A stretch of DNA of 64,000 bases from positions 62,001 through 126,000 of the forward strand of contig CAVRJC010000007.1 of NCBI GenBank assembly GCA_963721435.1, in the 5' to 3' direction. The DNA is from CAVRJC01 sp963721435 (GTDB lineage: Bacteria; Actinomycetota; Acidimicrobiia; IMCC26256; DASPTH01). The notes under the pieces are model-generated. The model ran no database searches and had not been told where the DNA came from. It saw only the letters and a list, made by a program, of their open reading frames with translations. Positions 1 through 8,411 of the stretch are shown in pieces; position 1 is the stretch's first letter; each line of letters opens with the position of its first letter. The position numbers and the translations under genes were made by a program.

Positions 1-106
1 CCATCACCTGGCCGTGGCACGTGAGCTCCCCGTCGCCCGCCTTGGTGACGAGCACCGTGGCCTCGCACACCGTGCACGTGTACCGCTTGCCCATCTGGTT
101 CGCCAT
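1..106 (-). CDS. Desulforedoxin-like small zinc/iron-ribbon protein (partial)
   Basis: Reverse-strand reading from the ATG at 106-104 gives a 35-residue protein that runs off the left edge. It starts MANQMGKRYTCTVCEA and carries C-x2-C (residues 11 and 14) and later a C-H-G, the spacing of desulforedoxin or the N-terminal domain of desulfoferrodoxin. In that family four cysteines bind one iron; here the second pair reads CHG instead of CCG, so one ligand would be replaced or the metal may be zinc. It lies 6 bases downstream of a very similar gene, which suggests tandem duplication and co-transcription. The call is from the motif only; the missing end could extend it into a larger protein. Confidence 0.6.
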   Translation of the reverse strand, partial: MANQMGKRYTCTVCEATVLVTKAGDGELTCHGQVM

Positions 107-112
107 CGGGGC

Positions 113-235
113 CTAGCCCTCCTTCGGGGCCAGTGGCTGGCCGCAACACGAGATCTCGCCATCGGTGCCCTTGACGACCAGCACCTCGGTCTCACACTGC
201 GCGCAGCGCAGGCGGCTTCCCACTGCAATCGGCAT
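113..235 (-). CDS. Desulforedoxin-like 40-residue metal-binding protein
   Basis: A complete 40-residue ORF runs from the ATG at 235 to a TAG at 115-113. The protein reads MPIAVGSRLRCAQCETEV and later ISCCGQPL, so the cysteines fall as C-x2-C then CC-G, the pattern that binds rubredoxin-like iron in desulforedoxin. Length matches free-standing desulforedoxins (about 36-40 residues). It precedes a near-copy at 1-106. The role is probably electron transfer or metal binding in oxidative stress defence, but that is a family inference. It is shorter than usual gene-finder limits. Confidence 0.65.
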   Translation of the reverse strand: MPIAVGSRLRCAQCETEVLVVKGTDGEISCCGQPLAPKEG

Positions 236-297
236 GGTCGTCAGGATACCGAAACGGTTGCGACGCCGGTCGAGTCGGGCGCTGGCGTGCGCGTAGC

Positions 298-1158
298 GTG
301 CCCGGGATGGGCGCGGCGCCGGAGACGATCACGGTCGAGCACGACGGGCTTCGGATCGCGGCGCTCGACTGGGGGAGCGACGGCTCTCCGCTGCTGCTGA
401 TGCACCCCAACGGGTTCTGCGCGGGGACCTGGGACCCGCTCGCGCAGCAGCTGCGCGGTGACTACCGGCCGATCGCGATCGACATCCGGGGGCACGGCGC
501 GAGTGATCCGCCGCGCACCGACGCCGAGTACGCGTTCACGTCGGTGGCATCCGACATCGCGCCGGTGCTCGACGCGCTCGGCGTGCACGAGGTGGTTGCG
601 CTCGGGCACTCGCTCGGTGGGGCGTGCGTGATCCTGCTCGACCACCTGCACCCGGGAATTGTGCAGCGAGCGCTCCTGTGCGAGGCCATCGCGTTCCCGC
701 CCGTCCCCGGCGGCACGCCCCCGGACGGCCCGAGCCGGCTCGTCGTCGCGGCACGTCGTCGGCGCGCGGAGTGGCCCGATCGCGCGACCGTGCGGGAGTC
801 GTACGGGAGCCGTCCACCGTTGAACGTCCTCGAGCCCACGGTGCTCGATGCCTACGTGCACTGGGGATTCCGCGACCGTCCCGACGGAACCATCGAGCTC
901 GCGTGCGCGCCAGAGGTCGAGGCGCGATTCTTCGAAGCCGCGGCAACGGGGGAGGGCGCTCGCACCGCGTTCGACCGCCTGCCGTCGCTGCGAGGTCGTG
1001 CGACGGTGGTGCGCGGCGACCGGACCGACCTCCCGGCAGTGATCTTCGACGCGCAGGCCGCTGCCCTTGGTGCACCGCTGGTCGAGCTCAGCGGTGACCA
1101 CTTCTTCCTGCAGGAGAACACGGCCCGCGCCGCCGCGCTGGTACGCGAGCACCTCTAA
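298..1158 (+). CDS. Alpha/beta-fold hydrolase
   Basis: The 286-residue product has the alpha/beta-hydrolase layout: an HPNGF oxyanion-hole turn near residue 36, a nucleophile elbow GHSLGG with Ser105, and a late Gly-Asp-His (near residue 267) in the position of the catalytic histidine. It has no signal peptide, so a cytoplasmic esterase, lactonase or C-C hydrolase is likely; the substrate is not visible. The start is GTG at 298 or ATG at 307. It converges on, and overlaps by 4 bases, the end of the acyl-CoA ligase gene on the opposite strand. Confidence 0.85.
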   Translation: MPGMGAAPETITVEHDGLRIAALDWGSDGSPLLLMHPNGFCAGTWDPLAQQLRGDYRPIAIDIRGHGASDPPRTDAEYAFTSVASDIAPVLDALGVHEVVALGHSLGGACVILLDHLHPGIVQRALLCEAIAFPPVPGGTPPDGPSRLVVAARRRRAEWPDRATVRESYGSRPPLNVLEPTVLDAYVHWGFRDRPDGTIELACAPEVEARFFEAAATGEGARTAFDRLPSLRGRATVVRGDRTDLPAVIFDAQAAALGAPLVELSGDHFFLQENTARAAALVREHL

Positions 1159-2769
1159 CCACGCGCCAACACCTCGCGTGCCCAGTCGAGGTCGACCTTG
1201 CTCACCGTCGTTCGACGCACCTCGTCGACGATCGCGACGCGACGCGGCCGCTTGTAACCCGCGAGCCGATCCGCCACCCAGTCGCCGATCTCGGTCGTCG
1301 CGAGCTCGGGGCCGTCGGTGATGGCGACGACCGCGCCGACCGCCTCACCCCAGCTCTCGTCCGGCACGCCGACCACCGCCGCGTCGACGACCCGCGGATG
1401 CTGCTTGAGGGTCTCCTCCACCTCTTCGGGCCACACCTTCTCGCCGCCGGTGTTGATGCACCCCGAGCCCCGGCCGAGCAACGTGATCGTGCCGTCGGTC
1501 TCGAGCCGACCCCAGTCGCCGTTCACGGAGTACGGACGGCCGTCGATGGTGCGGAACACCACCGCCGAGCGCTCGGGATCCTTGTAGTACGCGATCGCGA
1601 TCGGCCCCGCGGTCGCGAGCATCCCGGCTTCGCCGTTCGGCGCCTCACTGCCGTCGGCACGGAGGACCTTGGTGTGCGGGCCGGGGCGGAACCTCGCCGT
1701 GGTGCCCTCGCCGGGCGCGGTCGCGAGCCACGCGCCGTACCCGGTGCCCTCGCTCGATCCCGAGCGCGTCGTAGAACGTCATGGTGCCGCGCGACAGGAG
1801 CGCGTCCTTCACGGGCCCGCTCGCCATCGCACCGGAGTTGTGGATGCGGCGCAACGAGGAGATGTCGTACGGGCGCCCTTCCGACTCCGCGCGCTCGAGC
1901 GCGCGCACGATGCGGCTCGCCACGACATCACCGATCACCGCGAAGATCGTGACGCGCTCGCGCTCGATGACCTCACACACCTCGTCGCCGTCGAGCGGGT
2001 GCCGTTCGAGCATCACGACGCGACCGCCGAGGAGCAGCGCGCTGTTCGCCTGGTAGATCGCGGTCGCGTGCACGAGGGGCGTCGCCGCGAGTGCGACCGG
2101 CGCACGGCCAGAGGCGTGGAGCTCGGCGACGACGGCGCGGAGCTCGTCGAGGTCGGCGGGCACCGCGACGCCGGCGACGTCGCACTCCATCTTCAACCCC
2201 GCGTTGAGCAGCGCTTCCTGGTGCCAGACCACGCCCTTCGGCAAGCCCGTGGTGCCGCCCGTGTACCAGAGCATGAAGTCGTCACCCGAGCGTTCGACGC
2301 GCGGGAGCGGCTCGTGCGCGCCGATGAACGCCTCGTACTCGATGGCGCCGTCGAGGCGCGGCGTGCCGGAGCCGTCCTCGATGTCGACGAGCAGCTTCAG
2401 GAGGGGCAGGTCGTCGCGCGCTTCCGCGACGCGCTCACCGAGCCCGCGGTGGTACACGAGCACCTCGGCGTCGGCGTTCTCGAGCAGGTACGCGAGCTCG
2501 GCTGCGCGGTAGCGGAAGTTCACCGGCGCGGGGACGGCGCGGAGCTTCATCGCCCCGAAGTGCGCCTCGAGGTACTCGGGGCAATTCGTGGTGTACAGCG
2601 CAACGTGCGTGTTCCGGCCGAAGCCGGCCGCGGCCAGCGCGCCCGCGAACCGCGCCGCGCGCTCGTCGAACTCGCGCCAGGTGATCGCACGCTTGCCCTG
2701 TTGCACCGCGACCGCGTCGGGCGCGACATCTTTCGCCGCTTCCCAGACGGTCGCGTAGCTCTCGTGCAC
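1155..2769 (-). CDS. Acyl-CoA synthetase (AMP-forming), frameshifted
   Basis: The two reading frames together encode an ANL-superfamily acyl-CoA ligase of about 535 residues, which activates a carboxylic acid to its CoA thioester through an acyl-AMP. Visible motifs are YTGGTTGLPKG (AMP/phosphate loop), a FYDALG stretch at the A5 position, the NGDWGRLETDG hinge region and the C-terminal lysine segment KRPRR...VSKVDLD. The frame changes near 1745-1755: removing one base restores LGSSEGTGYGAW, a normal A5 motif. The start is probably GTG at 2769; it sits 38 bases from the upstream permease stop, so the three genes may form one operon. The break is probably a sequence error, since both halves are well preserved. 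Confidence 0.85.
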
Positions 2770-2807
2770 GGCGGTGAGTATGCCCGCCGCGTCGGGCACG
2801 GGTGAGA

Positions 2808-3641
2808 TCAGGCGCCCATGCCGAGCAGCCGCTCGCGGGACACCGCGTACGACGCCCGCCACAAGGCGAAGATCGCACCCAGCCAGGCCAGTGCCCCGAT
2901 CCCGAAGGCGAGCAGCTCACCCGTGAACAGGGTGTTGCTGGCGACGCCGTACGAGATGACGATCAACGGGAGCGTCGCCAGCGCGGACGCCTGCTGGGCC
3001 GCCGCCGCGCTCGACACCCGGGCCGAGATCGCGAGGATGATCGCGAGCGCGAGCGCGATGAACGGGGGCAGGACCCAGAGCACCAGCACCCACCAGTTCG
3101 CGGTGGGGAAGAACCAGCCGCCGAGCTTCGGTCCGACGATGAGGTTCACCACGAGCGAGTACATCGCGAAGCCGAGCGCGGCCGTGAAGTACCCGGGGAT
3201 GAGGCTCGCCATCAACTTGCCGAGGTAGATCTGGCGCTCGGTGGCGGGGGAGTGGGCGAGGAACTCGCCACTGCCGCGCTCGCGCTCACCGATGATGGTG
3301 TGCGCGCCCACTGCCGACGACACCGTCAACGGCACGATGATCGCGAGTGGCGCGAAGAGATACACCGCGAGCGCGTACGACGCCTGCACCGGTCCCTTGT
3401 CGCCCTTCGTCGCCTGCTTGACCTCTTCCGGCAAGCTCCCGACCACGCCACTGAGCTGGCGCACGAGATGGACGTCCTTCACCGAGCCGAGCAGGAGCAG
3501 GAGGAGCGCCGGGATGATCACGAAGAACAGCAGCGCGACGATCGACAACGGCACCCAGAAGTCGCGCGCCTGGCGAAGTTGACGCAGGTCGGTGCGCGCG
3601 ATCACCCACGCCGGTGACGACGGTCGCTTCGTTCGACTCAC
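2808..3641 (-). CDS. ABC transporter permease (exporter type)
   Basis: The 277-residue integral membrane protein has about six predicted membrane segments, the first following a short basic N-terminus (VSRTKRPSS) and the last two near the C-terminus. The GERERGSGEFLAHSP stretch between segments is typical of ABC-2 type exporter permeases (CcmB/NatB-like). The GTG start overlaps the ATPase stop (GTGA at 3641-3638), so the two are translationally coupled and should form a two-component exporter. The substrate cannot be read from sequence. Confidence 0.82.
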   Translation of the reverse strand: MSRTKRPSSPAWVIARTDLRQLRQARDFWVPLSIVALLFFVIIPALLLLLLGSVKDVHLVRQLSGVVGSLPEEVKQATKGDKGPVQASYALAVYLFAPLAIIVPLTVSSAVGAHTIIGERERGSGEFLAHSPATERQIYLGKLMASLIPGYFTAALGFAMYSLVVNLIVGPKLGGWFFPTANWWVLVLWVLPPFIALALAIILAISARVSSAAAAQQASALATLPLIVISYGVASNTLFTGELLAFGIGALAWLGAIFALWRASYAVSRERLLGMGA

Positions 3642-4597
3642 GGAGTTCGTTCCGGCTCTCGGTGCTCGTTCCTGATCGCGAAGTAGAGCTCCTCGAGGCT
3701 CGGCGCGCGCGGCTCGACCCGGCGGAGCCGCGCGCCGCCGCGCACGAGCGCGTCCACAAGCTCCGGCACCGAGCCGTCGTCGGCGAGGTCGACGAGCGCA
3801 ACACCATTGCGTTGGTACGCGCTCACATACGGAAGGTCGCGTGCGAGATCGAGCACCGTGGGATCGTCGGCGTCGAGCAGCACCCGCGCCGCGGGCCAGT
3901 ACCGGTGCGTGAGCTCCGCGGGCGAGCCCGAGACGACCGCGCGACCGTGGTCCATGACCACGACCTGGTCGGCGAGGCCTTCGGCCTCGAGCAGCAGGTG
4001 TGTGCACATCACGACCGTCTTGCCGTCGTCGGCCATCTCGTCGATGAGCCCGAGCACCGCTCGTGCCGACTCGGGGTCGAGGCCGGCCGTCGGCTCGTCG
4101 AGGAGCAGTAGGTCGGGCTCGTGCAGCACCGCACGGGCGAGCGCGAGGCGAGCCCGCATGCCGGTCGAGTACCCCCCGACGCGCTGGGAGAGCGCGTCGG
4201 CAATCTCGAATCGCTCGGCCGCTTCCGCGATACGGGCGTCGATCACCGAGTCGTCGACCGCGAAGAGCTCCGCGGCGTAGCGCAGGTTGTCGGTGCCGCT
4301 GAGCCGGTCGTAGAGAGCGGGACGCGCCGGCACCACCCCGCAGTGCCGGCGCACCTCCGTTCCTTCCGACGCGACGTCCGGGTCGAGCCCCAGCGTTCGC
4401 ACCGCACCCGAGTCGGCGCGCAGCGCGCCGGTGACCAGCCGCACGACCGTCGTCTTCCCCGCGCCGTTCGGGCCCAACAGCACGGTGACGCTTCCCCGCG
4501 GCACTTCGACCGTCAGCTCGTCGACGGCCACGACCGTGCCGAAGCACCGGCGGACGTCTGTCAGCGCGACGGCAGGAGCCGAGGAATCGGGCGGCAT
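3638..4597 (-). CDS. ABC transporter ATP-binding protein
   Basis: A 319-residue ABC ATPase: Walker A GPNGAGKTT (about 42-50), signature STGMR (about 144-148), Walker B LLLLDEP (about 163-169) and a switch histidine in MCTHLLLEA. The signature variant and the long C-terminal extension match NatA/CcmA-like exporter subunits. It powers the permease encoded immediately downstream with a 4-base overlap. It starts 76 bases from the divergent tRNA-Cys. It could export an antibiotic, lipid or ion; nothing in the sequence decides. Confidence 0.88.
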   Translation of the reverse strand: MPPDSSAPAVALTDVRRCFGTVVAVDELTVEVPRGSVTVLLGPNGAGKTTVVRLVTGALRADSGAVRTLGLDPDVASEGTEVRRHCGVVPARPALYDRLSGTDNLRYAAELFAVDDSVIDARIAEAAERFEIADALSQRVGGYSTGMRARLALARAVLHEPDLLLLDEPTAGLDPESARAVLGLIDEMADDGKTVVMCTHLLLEAEGLADQVVVMDHGRAVVSGSPAELTHRYWPAARVLLDADDPTVLDLARDLPYVSAYQRNGVALVDLADDGSVPELVDALVRGGARLRRVEPRAPSLEELYFAIRNEHREPERTP

Positions 4598-4673
4598 ACC
4601 CGTTGATCGGCGTCTGATCGCCGGGGATGAAGGGCTAACCTCGCACTTCGCCCTGCTCCGTGCGGGGCGGCGC

Positions 4674-4748
4674 GGCGGCGTAGCCGAGTGGCTCAGGCAA
4701 GGGTCTGCAAAACCCTGGACGCGGGTTCAATTCCCGCCGCCGCCTCCA
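4674..4748 (+). tRNA. tRNA-Cys (GCA)
   Basis: The 75 bases fold as a full cloverleaf. Acceptor arms GGCGGCG and CGCCGCC pair, the anticodon loop CTGCAAA presents GCA, and the T arm is GCGGGTTCAATTCCCGC. The 3' CCA is encoded. Confidence 0.97.
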
Positions 4749-5202
4749 ACCTGATCCGATGCTGGATGCGTCGCCGGCGGCTGGGTGCTCGCACCCGTGT
4801 TCGCCAACGAGCTGCCGACGGCCCCGCCGTTGCCGGTGTTCACGACTTCCGGCGGGGCATCGGCGGGGACGCCCTCGGGAACGCTCTCGGGGGAACGCCC
4901 TCGGGAACGCCCGTGCTGATCAGCTCGCCCTGGGTGTGCGCGTTTGCAGAGGGGTCGAGAACACCAGTGAACCGAATCCGGCAATGGTGGCGGCCTCTTC
5001 GTGAAGCCCGCCCGGATCGATCACGCCCAGGAGTCCGGAATGCTTCCGAACGAAGGCAGCCAGAGGATCTGACGCGTGCACGACGGCGAACGCGACAAGT
5101 CGGGTGTGCCGAAGATGCAGCCGCTCCTCAGCGTTCGCGCAACTCTCCGACCGCGCCTCGATGGGCGAGGACGGGTGGGGAACGAGAGCGCGGGCTCGGG
5201 CG
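4749..5202. other. Intergenic region with possible degraded surface-protein gene
   Basis: No intact gene is visible in these 454 bases. On the minus strand two frames joined by a one-base change read a Pro/Gly/Val-rich stretch (STGVPEGVPP then SVPEGVPADAPPEVV) followed by NTGNGG and SLANTGAS, the composition of a secreted or wall-spanning tail. The frame then runs into the tRNA-Cys gene before any stop, so it cannot be a normal C-terminus. The repeated CCTCGGGAACGC units near 4870-4910 underlie the repeats. It is most likely a gene remnant. Confidence 0.3.
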
Positions 5203-6390
5203 TCAGACGGGTGCGGGTGCCGCGGTGCCTTCGGTGAACGACGACTCCGGCGGGAGGTAGCCCTCGGGGAACCGGTACAGGTCGATCGCGTTGTCCCACA
5301 TGATCTTGCGCTTCGAGTCGTCGGAGATGAGGTCGGGGCGCAGCGCGAGGAGGTGGTCGGTCGCGTAGGGGTACTTCGAGTCGGGATGCGGGAAGTCGGT
5401 CTCGTAGACGATGTGGTCGTCGCCGAGCCAGCGGATCACGTCGGCGACGAAGCGGTCTTCACATTCGGTGGAGATCCAGCAGTTCCTCTGGAAGTAGTCG
5501 GTGGCCGACATCGTGAGCTCGGGGAACTCGTAGTCACCCGCGAGCTCGAGATTCTCGTCGATGCGGTGCAGCCACGACGGCAGCCATCCGCACCCGGCCT
5601 CCATGTACGCGCAGCGCAAGCGCGGGAACCGCTCGAACACGCCGTTGCAGATCATCGACACGACTGCGTGCATGCCTTCCATCGGGTGCACGACGACGTG
5701 CCACTCCGTGAAGGTCGTGTAGCGGTCGGAGCCGGCCGTCGCAGCGTTCAGCCCCTGGAACTCGTGCGTGCCGAACGCGCAGTCGAGATCCTCGAGCAGC
5801 TCCCACACCGGGTCGTAGTAGCGGTGGCCGAGATTGCGGTGGTTGAGGTAGTCGGGCCGCGCCCAGAAGCAGCGCACGCCGAGATGGTCGTACGCGTACT
5901 GGATCTCCTCGACCGCGCGCGACACGTCGCCGAGCGGGACCGGCCCCGACACGATGCAGCGCCCTCCCGACGTGTCGTACATCTCCTGGCCCCAGCGGTT
6001 GTACGCGCGGCACAGCGCAGCCTGGATCTCGGGATCGATGCCTTCGACCCATGGATCGAACTCGGGCCCGTAGATCACCATCGTGTCGACGCCCTCGACC
6101 TCGAGTGCACGCGCGACGCGGTCACCGGTGAACCCCTTGGTCATGAGCTCGCCGAACTGGTCGATCATGTCGTCGGTGGTCCAGTTGACGGCCTTCTGGA
6201 AGTTGCCGTAGAGGCTGGTCGGGTGCTGGGTGTAGCGACCGTCCACCATCGTGGGCTGGTAGTGGTCGAAGCCGGGAGGCGGGCGGCGCTCGACCCGATC
6301 GATGAACTTCTTGTCGAGGAACCGGGGCCACAGATCGGCCGGGTAGATCACGTGCGCGTCGGCGTCGAACACCTTGAACCCGTTCCGCAT
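5203..6390 (-). CDS. Amidohydrolase family protein (COG2159 type)
   Basis: A 395-residue metal-dependent hydrolase of the amidohydrolase-2 family (decarboxylases and lactonases related to ACMSD). The start region reads FKVFDADAHVIYP, where the first metal ligands normally lie (here D-A-H), and the C-terminal half has ETDFPHPDSKYP, with the aspartate that completes the metal site. The ATG at 6390 has an AGGGAGG ribosome site 6 bases upstream. This window holds two further paralogues (56463 and 62282). Relatives often act on aromatic or hydroxylated acids; the substrate here is unknown. Confidence 0.85.
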   Translation of the reverse strand: MRNGFKVFDADAHVIYPADLWPRFLDKKFIDRVERRPPPGFDHYQPTMVDGRYTQHPTSLYGNFQKAVNWTTDDMIDQFGELMTKGFTGDRVARALEVEGVDTMVIYGPEFDPWVEGIDPEIQAALCRAYNRWGQEMYDTSGGRCIVSGPVPLGDVSRAVEEIQYAYDHLGVRCFWARPDYLNHRNLGHRYYDPVWELLEDLDCAFGTHEFQGLNAATAGSDRYTTFTEWHVVVHPMEGMHAVVSMICNGVFERFPRLRCAYMEAGCGWLPSWLHRIDENLELAGDYEFPELTMSATDYFQRNCWISTECEDRFVADVIRWLGDDHIVYETDFPHPDSKYPYATDHLLALRPDLISDDSKRKIMWDNAIDLYRFPEGYLPPESSFTEGTAAPAPV

Positions 6391-6575
6391 GTCGGCCTCC
6401 CTCGAATCGTGACGGTGACTGCACCAACGTACTTCGGTGGCGACCTCCCGGTCTCCCGGCGTGGAGTCGCCGGCACGTGCGCGTCGTGACGCGTGCGGTC
6501 GCGATCGCGCAGCACGTGCGCGACTTCTGCAACGCCGAGCCGACTGCTCTCGCCGATCTCTGACCGCGAGTCGGG

Positions 6576-7544
6576 TCAGCCGACCTCGACGGGCGCCCCG
6601 ACCGATTCCTTGGCCACGACGTAGGTCTGCGCCGACATGTCGCCGAGGCGGCGATGGCCTCGCGACGTTGCCGACGTGATGATGCCGCACAGGAACAACG
6701 ACAGCGGCCCGTCGACCGCGAACAGGAGCCACCGCACGAGCGACTTCGGTACTCCCTGCAGTGAGCCGTCTGCCTTCACCACCCTGAGCCCGGTTGCGCG
6801 TTTGCCGAGTGCTGCGCCCATCGCGCCCTCGAGGATCCCGAAGTAGAGGAACGTGAAGAGCACGTCCAGTGCAAGTGTCGGCGCGAGGTCGGCTTCGTAC
6901 ACCGTGTCACCCAGTTGGAGGACGGCGCGGTTGTCGCACTGCACGTTCCCCGAGCCGGAAGTGCGCGAGCAGCCGGGGAGTCGAAGGGTCTCGGCTGCCG
7001 TGCGTTGCGTGGCGAGCGGGAAGAAGATGATGGTGAACACCGCGAGCGAGATCGCGGCGTCGATGATGAACGCGCCGTACCGGCGACCCATCACTGCAGT
7101 CGGGTCGTGCGGACGGGAGACGGTGGTGGTTCCGGCTCCGGCCCACGCGGTGCCGGTGTGTGCGGGATAGGAGCCTGGCGGAGGGGCGATCGGCGGGCCG
7201 AGTCGCTCCGCCTCGGCCACCGGATCGGCGGCCTGGACGCCGTGATCGGCCACGTGCGCGGTCCAGATGCTCCCGCTCCAGTAGCGGTACTCGTGCCGGC
7301 CGGTGGGGTCGATCGCCCACATGGCAGGTGGGCCCGCGGGGGTCGACGACTCGCTGCCCGACGCCGGGCGGATCGACGTGACGAGATCGCGGAGACGGGG
7401 CTCGTCGGCCTCGGCGACGAACACCGCGACGTCGCCTTCCCATCGGATGTCGATCTGCGCGCCGGCCGCGAGTGCCCGCAGCCGACGGCGCTCCTCGGTG
7501 TTCCAGCCGTCGAGGGGCACACGCACTCGTGGTTCGTTCAACAC
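6576..7544 (-). CDS. DUF2510/RDD-family membrane protein
   Basis: The N-terminal third carries a WAIDPTGRHEYRYW...WT motif typical of DUF2510, the short Trp-rich domain found at the edge of actinobacterial membrane proteins. The C-terminal half is an RDD domain: RRYGAFIIDAAIS at the first membrane segment, then GKRATGLRVVKADG, and about three or four hydrophobic helices. The RDD domain is of uncertain transport or stress function. The start is ambiguous: GTG at 7544, TTG at 7541 or TTG at 7568; the GGGAG at 7548-7552 fits the inner ones better. It is divergent from the small membrane protein at 7620. Confidence 0.78.
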   Translation of the reverse strand: MLNEPRVRVPLDGWNTEERRRLRALAAGAQIDIRWEGDVAVFVAEADEPRLRDLVTSIRPASGSESSTPAGPPAMWAIDPTGRHEYRYWSGSIWTAHVADHGVQAADPVAEAERLGPPIAPPPGSYPAHTGTAWAGAGTTTVSRPHDPTAVMGRRYGAFIIDAAISLAVFTIIFFPLATQRTAAETLRLPGCSRTSGSGNVQCDNRAVLQLGDTVYEADLAPTLALDVLFTFLYFGILEGAMGAALGKRATGLRVVKADGSLQGVPKSLVRWLLFAVDGPLSLFLCGIITSATSRGHRRLGDMSAQTYVVAKESVGAPVEVG

Positions 7545-7619
7545 CGACTCCCGACGGAGGGTTCGCAACCTCGTGATCTGGGTACCACCACTGCATCATC
7601 GTCCAGAGAGGACACGTGC

Positions 7620-7771
7620 ATGATCATCCTCGGAGTCATCCTCCTGTTGCTCGGGTTGCTGTTCGGCATCCCGATCCTGTGGACCATCGGCTCGTCGTCG
7701 CCATCGTCGGCGTCGTGCTCGGATCGCCGGATCGGCCGGTCACAAGGTCGGCGGACGCCCCCACATTCTGA
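7620..7771 (+). CDS. DUF6131-like small membrane protein, frameshifted
   Basis: The ATG at 7620, preceded by AGAGAGGA, opens a roughly 50-residue hydrophobic protein: MIILGVILLLLGLLFGIPIL then LWTIG. Restoring one missing C at about 7690 continues the frame as LVVAIVGVVLGSPDRP and ends at TGA 7769-7771, giving two membrane helices as in the actinobacterial DUF6131 family. Without the correction the frame is lost after WTIG. Function is unknown. Confidence 0.6.
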
Positions 7772-7801
7772 GCGCCCGGCACTCAGTTCCCTCTCGTCGA
7801 T

Positions 7802-7830
7802 AGGATCCCGGGTTGAACCCCGGGGATCCT
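7802..7830. repeat. Inverted repeat upstream of the nitrobindin-like gene
   Basis: AGGATCCCGGG and CCCGGGGATCCT face each other around a six-base loop with one bulged base. It lies between the small membrane gene and the ATG at 7853. It could be a terminator for the former (no T-run follows) or an operator for the latter. Confidence 0.45.
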
Positions 7831-7852
7831 CGACGTTCGAAAGGAATGCCGC

Positions 7853-8408
7853 ATGGCTGACGAATGGGGCCCGCTGGGTCTGCTCGTTGGGGAATGGGCG
7901 GAGGAAGGCGGACTCGACACCGCGTTCTCGCACTCACAGGGGAAGGTCATCGCGACGCCGTACCTCGAGAAGCTCACGTTCAAGCCGTTCGGCCCCGTCG
8001 ACAACGGCAGCCAGTCGCTCTACGGCCTCGACTACAGGTCGGCGATGTGGCGTGGCAGTGAGGAGAACCCGTTCCACACCGAGGTCGGCTACTGGCTCTG
8101 GGACGGTGCGACCGGCGAGATCATGCGCGGGTTCGTGGTGCCGCGTGGGATCACGGTGCTCGCCGGCGGCACGTGCGATGCCGACGCGCGGTCGTTCACG
8201 TTGAACGCCAAGGCCGGTGACCCGCAGTACTCGATCGGCGAGAACAAGTACCTCGCGCGAGAACGCGTCGACCCTGAGCTACACCGTCACCGTCACGATC
8301 CACGACGACGGGAGCTGGTCATACGACGAGACGACCATGCTCAAGATGAAGGAGTTCGACGAGCCGTTCGCGCACACCGACCACAACACGTTGCGCAAGG
8401 TCAGCTGA
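7853..8408 (+). CDS. Heme-binding beta-barrel (nitrobindin/THAP4-like) protein, frameshifted
   Basis: The N-terminus WGPLGLLVGEWAEEGG matches the L-x-x-L-x-G-x-W-x-G-x-G opening of the FABP-like/nitrobindin family, whose ten-stranded barrel binds heme and may handle nitric oxide or peroxynitrite. A run of short beta strands follows (EVGYWLWDGATGEI, SYTVTVTIHDDGSW), ending NTLRKVS. The frame slips by one base near 8255-8265. AAAGGA precedes the ATG at the usual distance. Total length of about 184 residues suits the family. The heme-ligand histidine usual near the C-terminus may be the one in HTDHNTL; this is not certain. Confidence 0.72.
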
Positions 8409-8411
8409 AGC

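Noticed and set aside
14..400. Long plus-strand ORF covering the left edge
   Set aside because: It is out of frame with the motif-bearing desulforedoxin genes and the hydrolase start, and its Arg/Ala-rich product looks like antisense of G/C-rich coding DNA.
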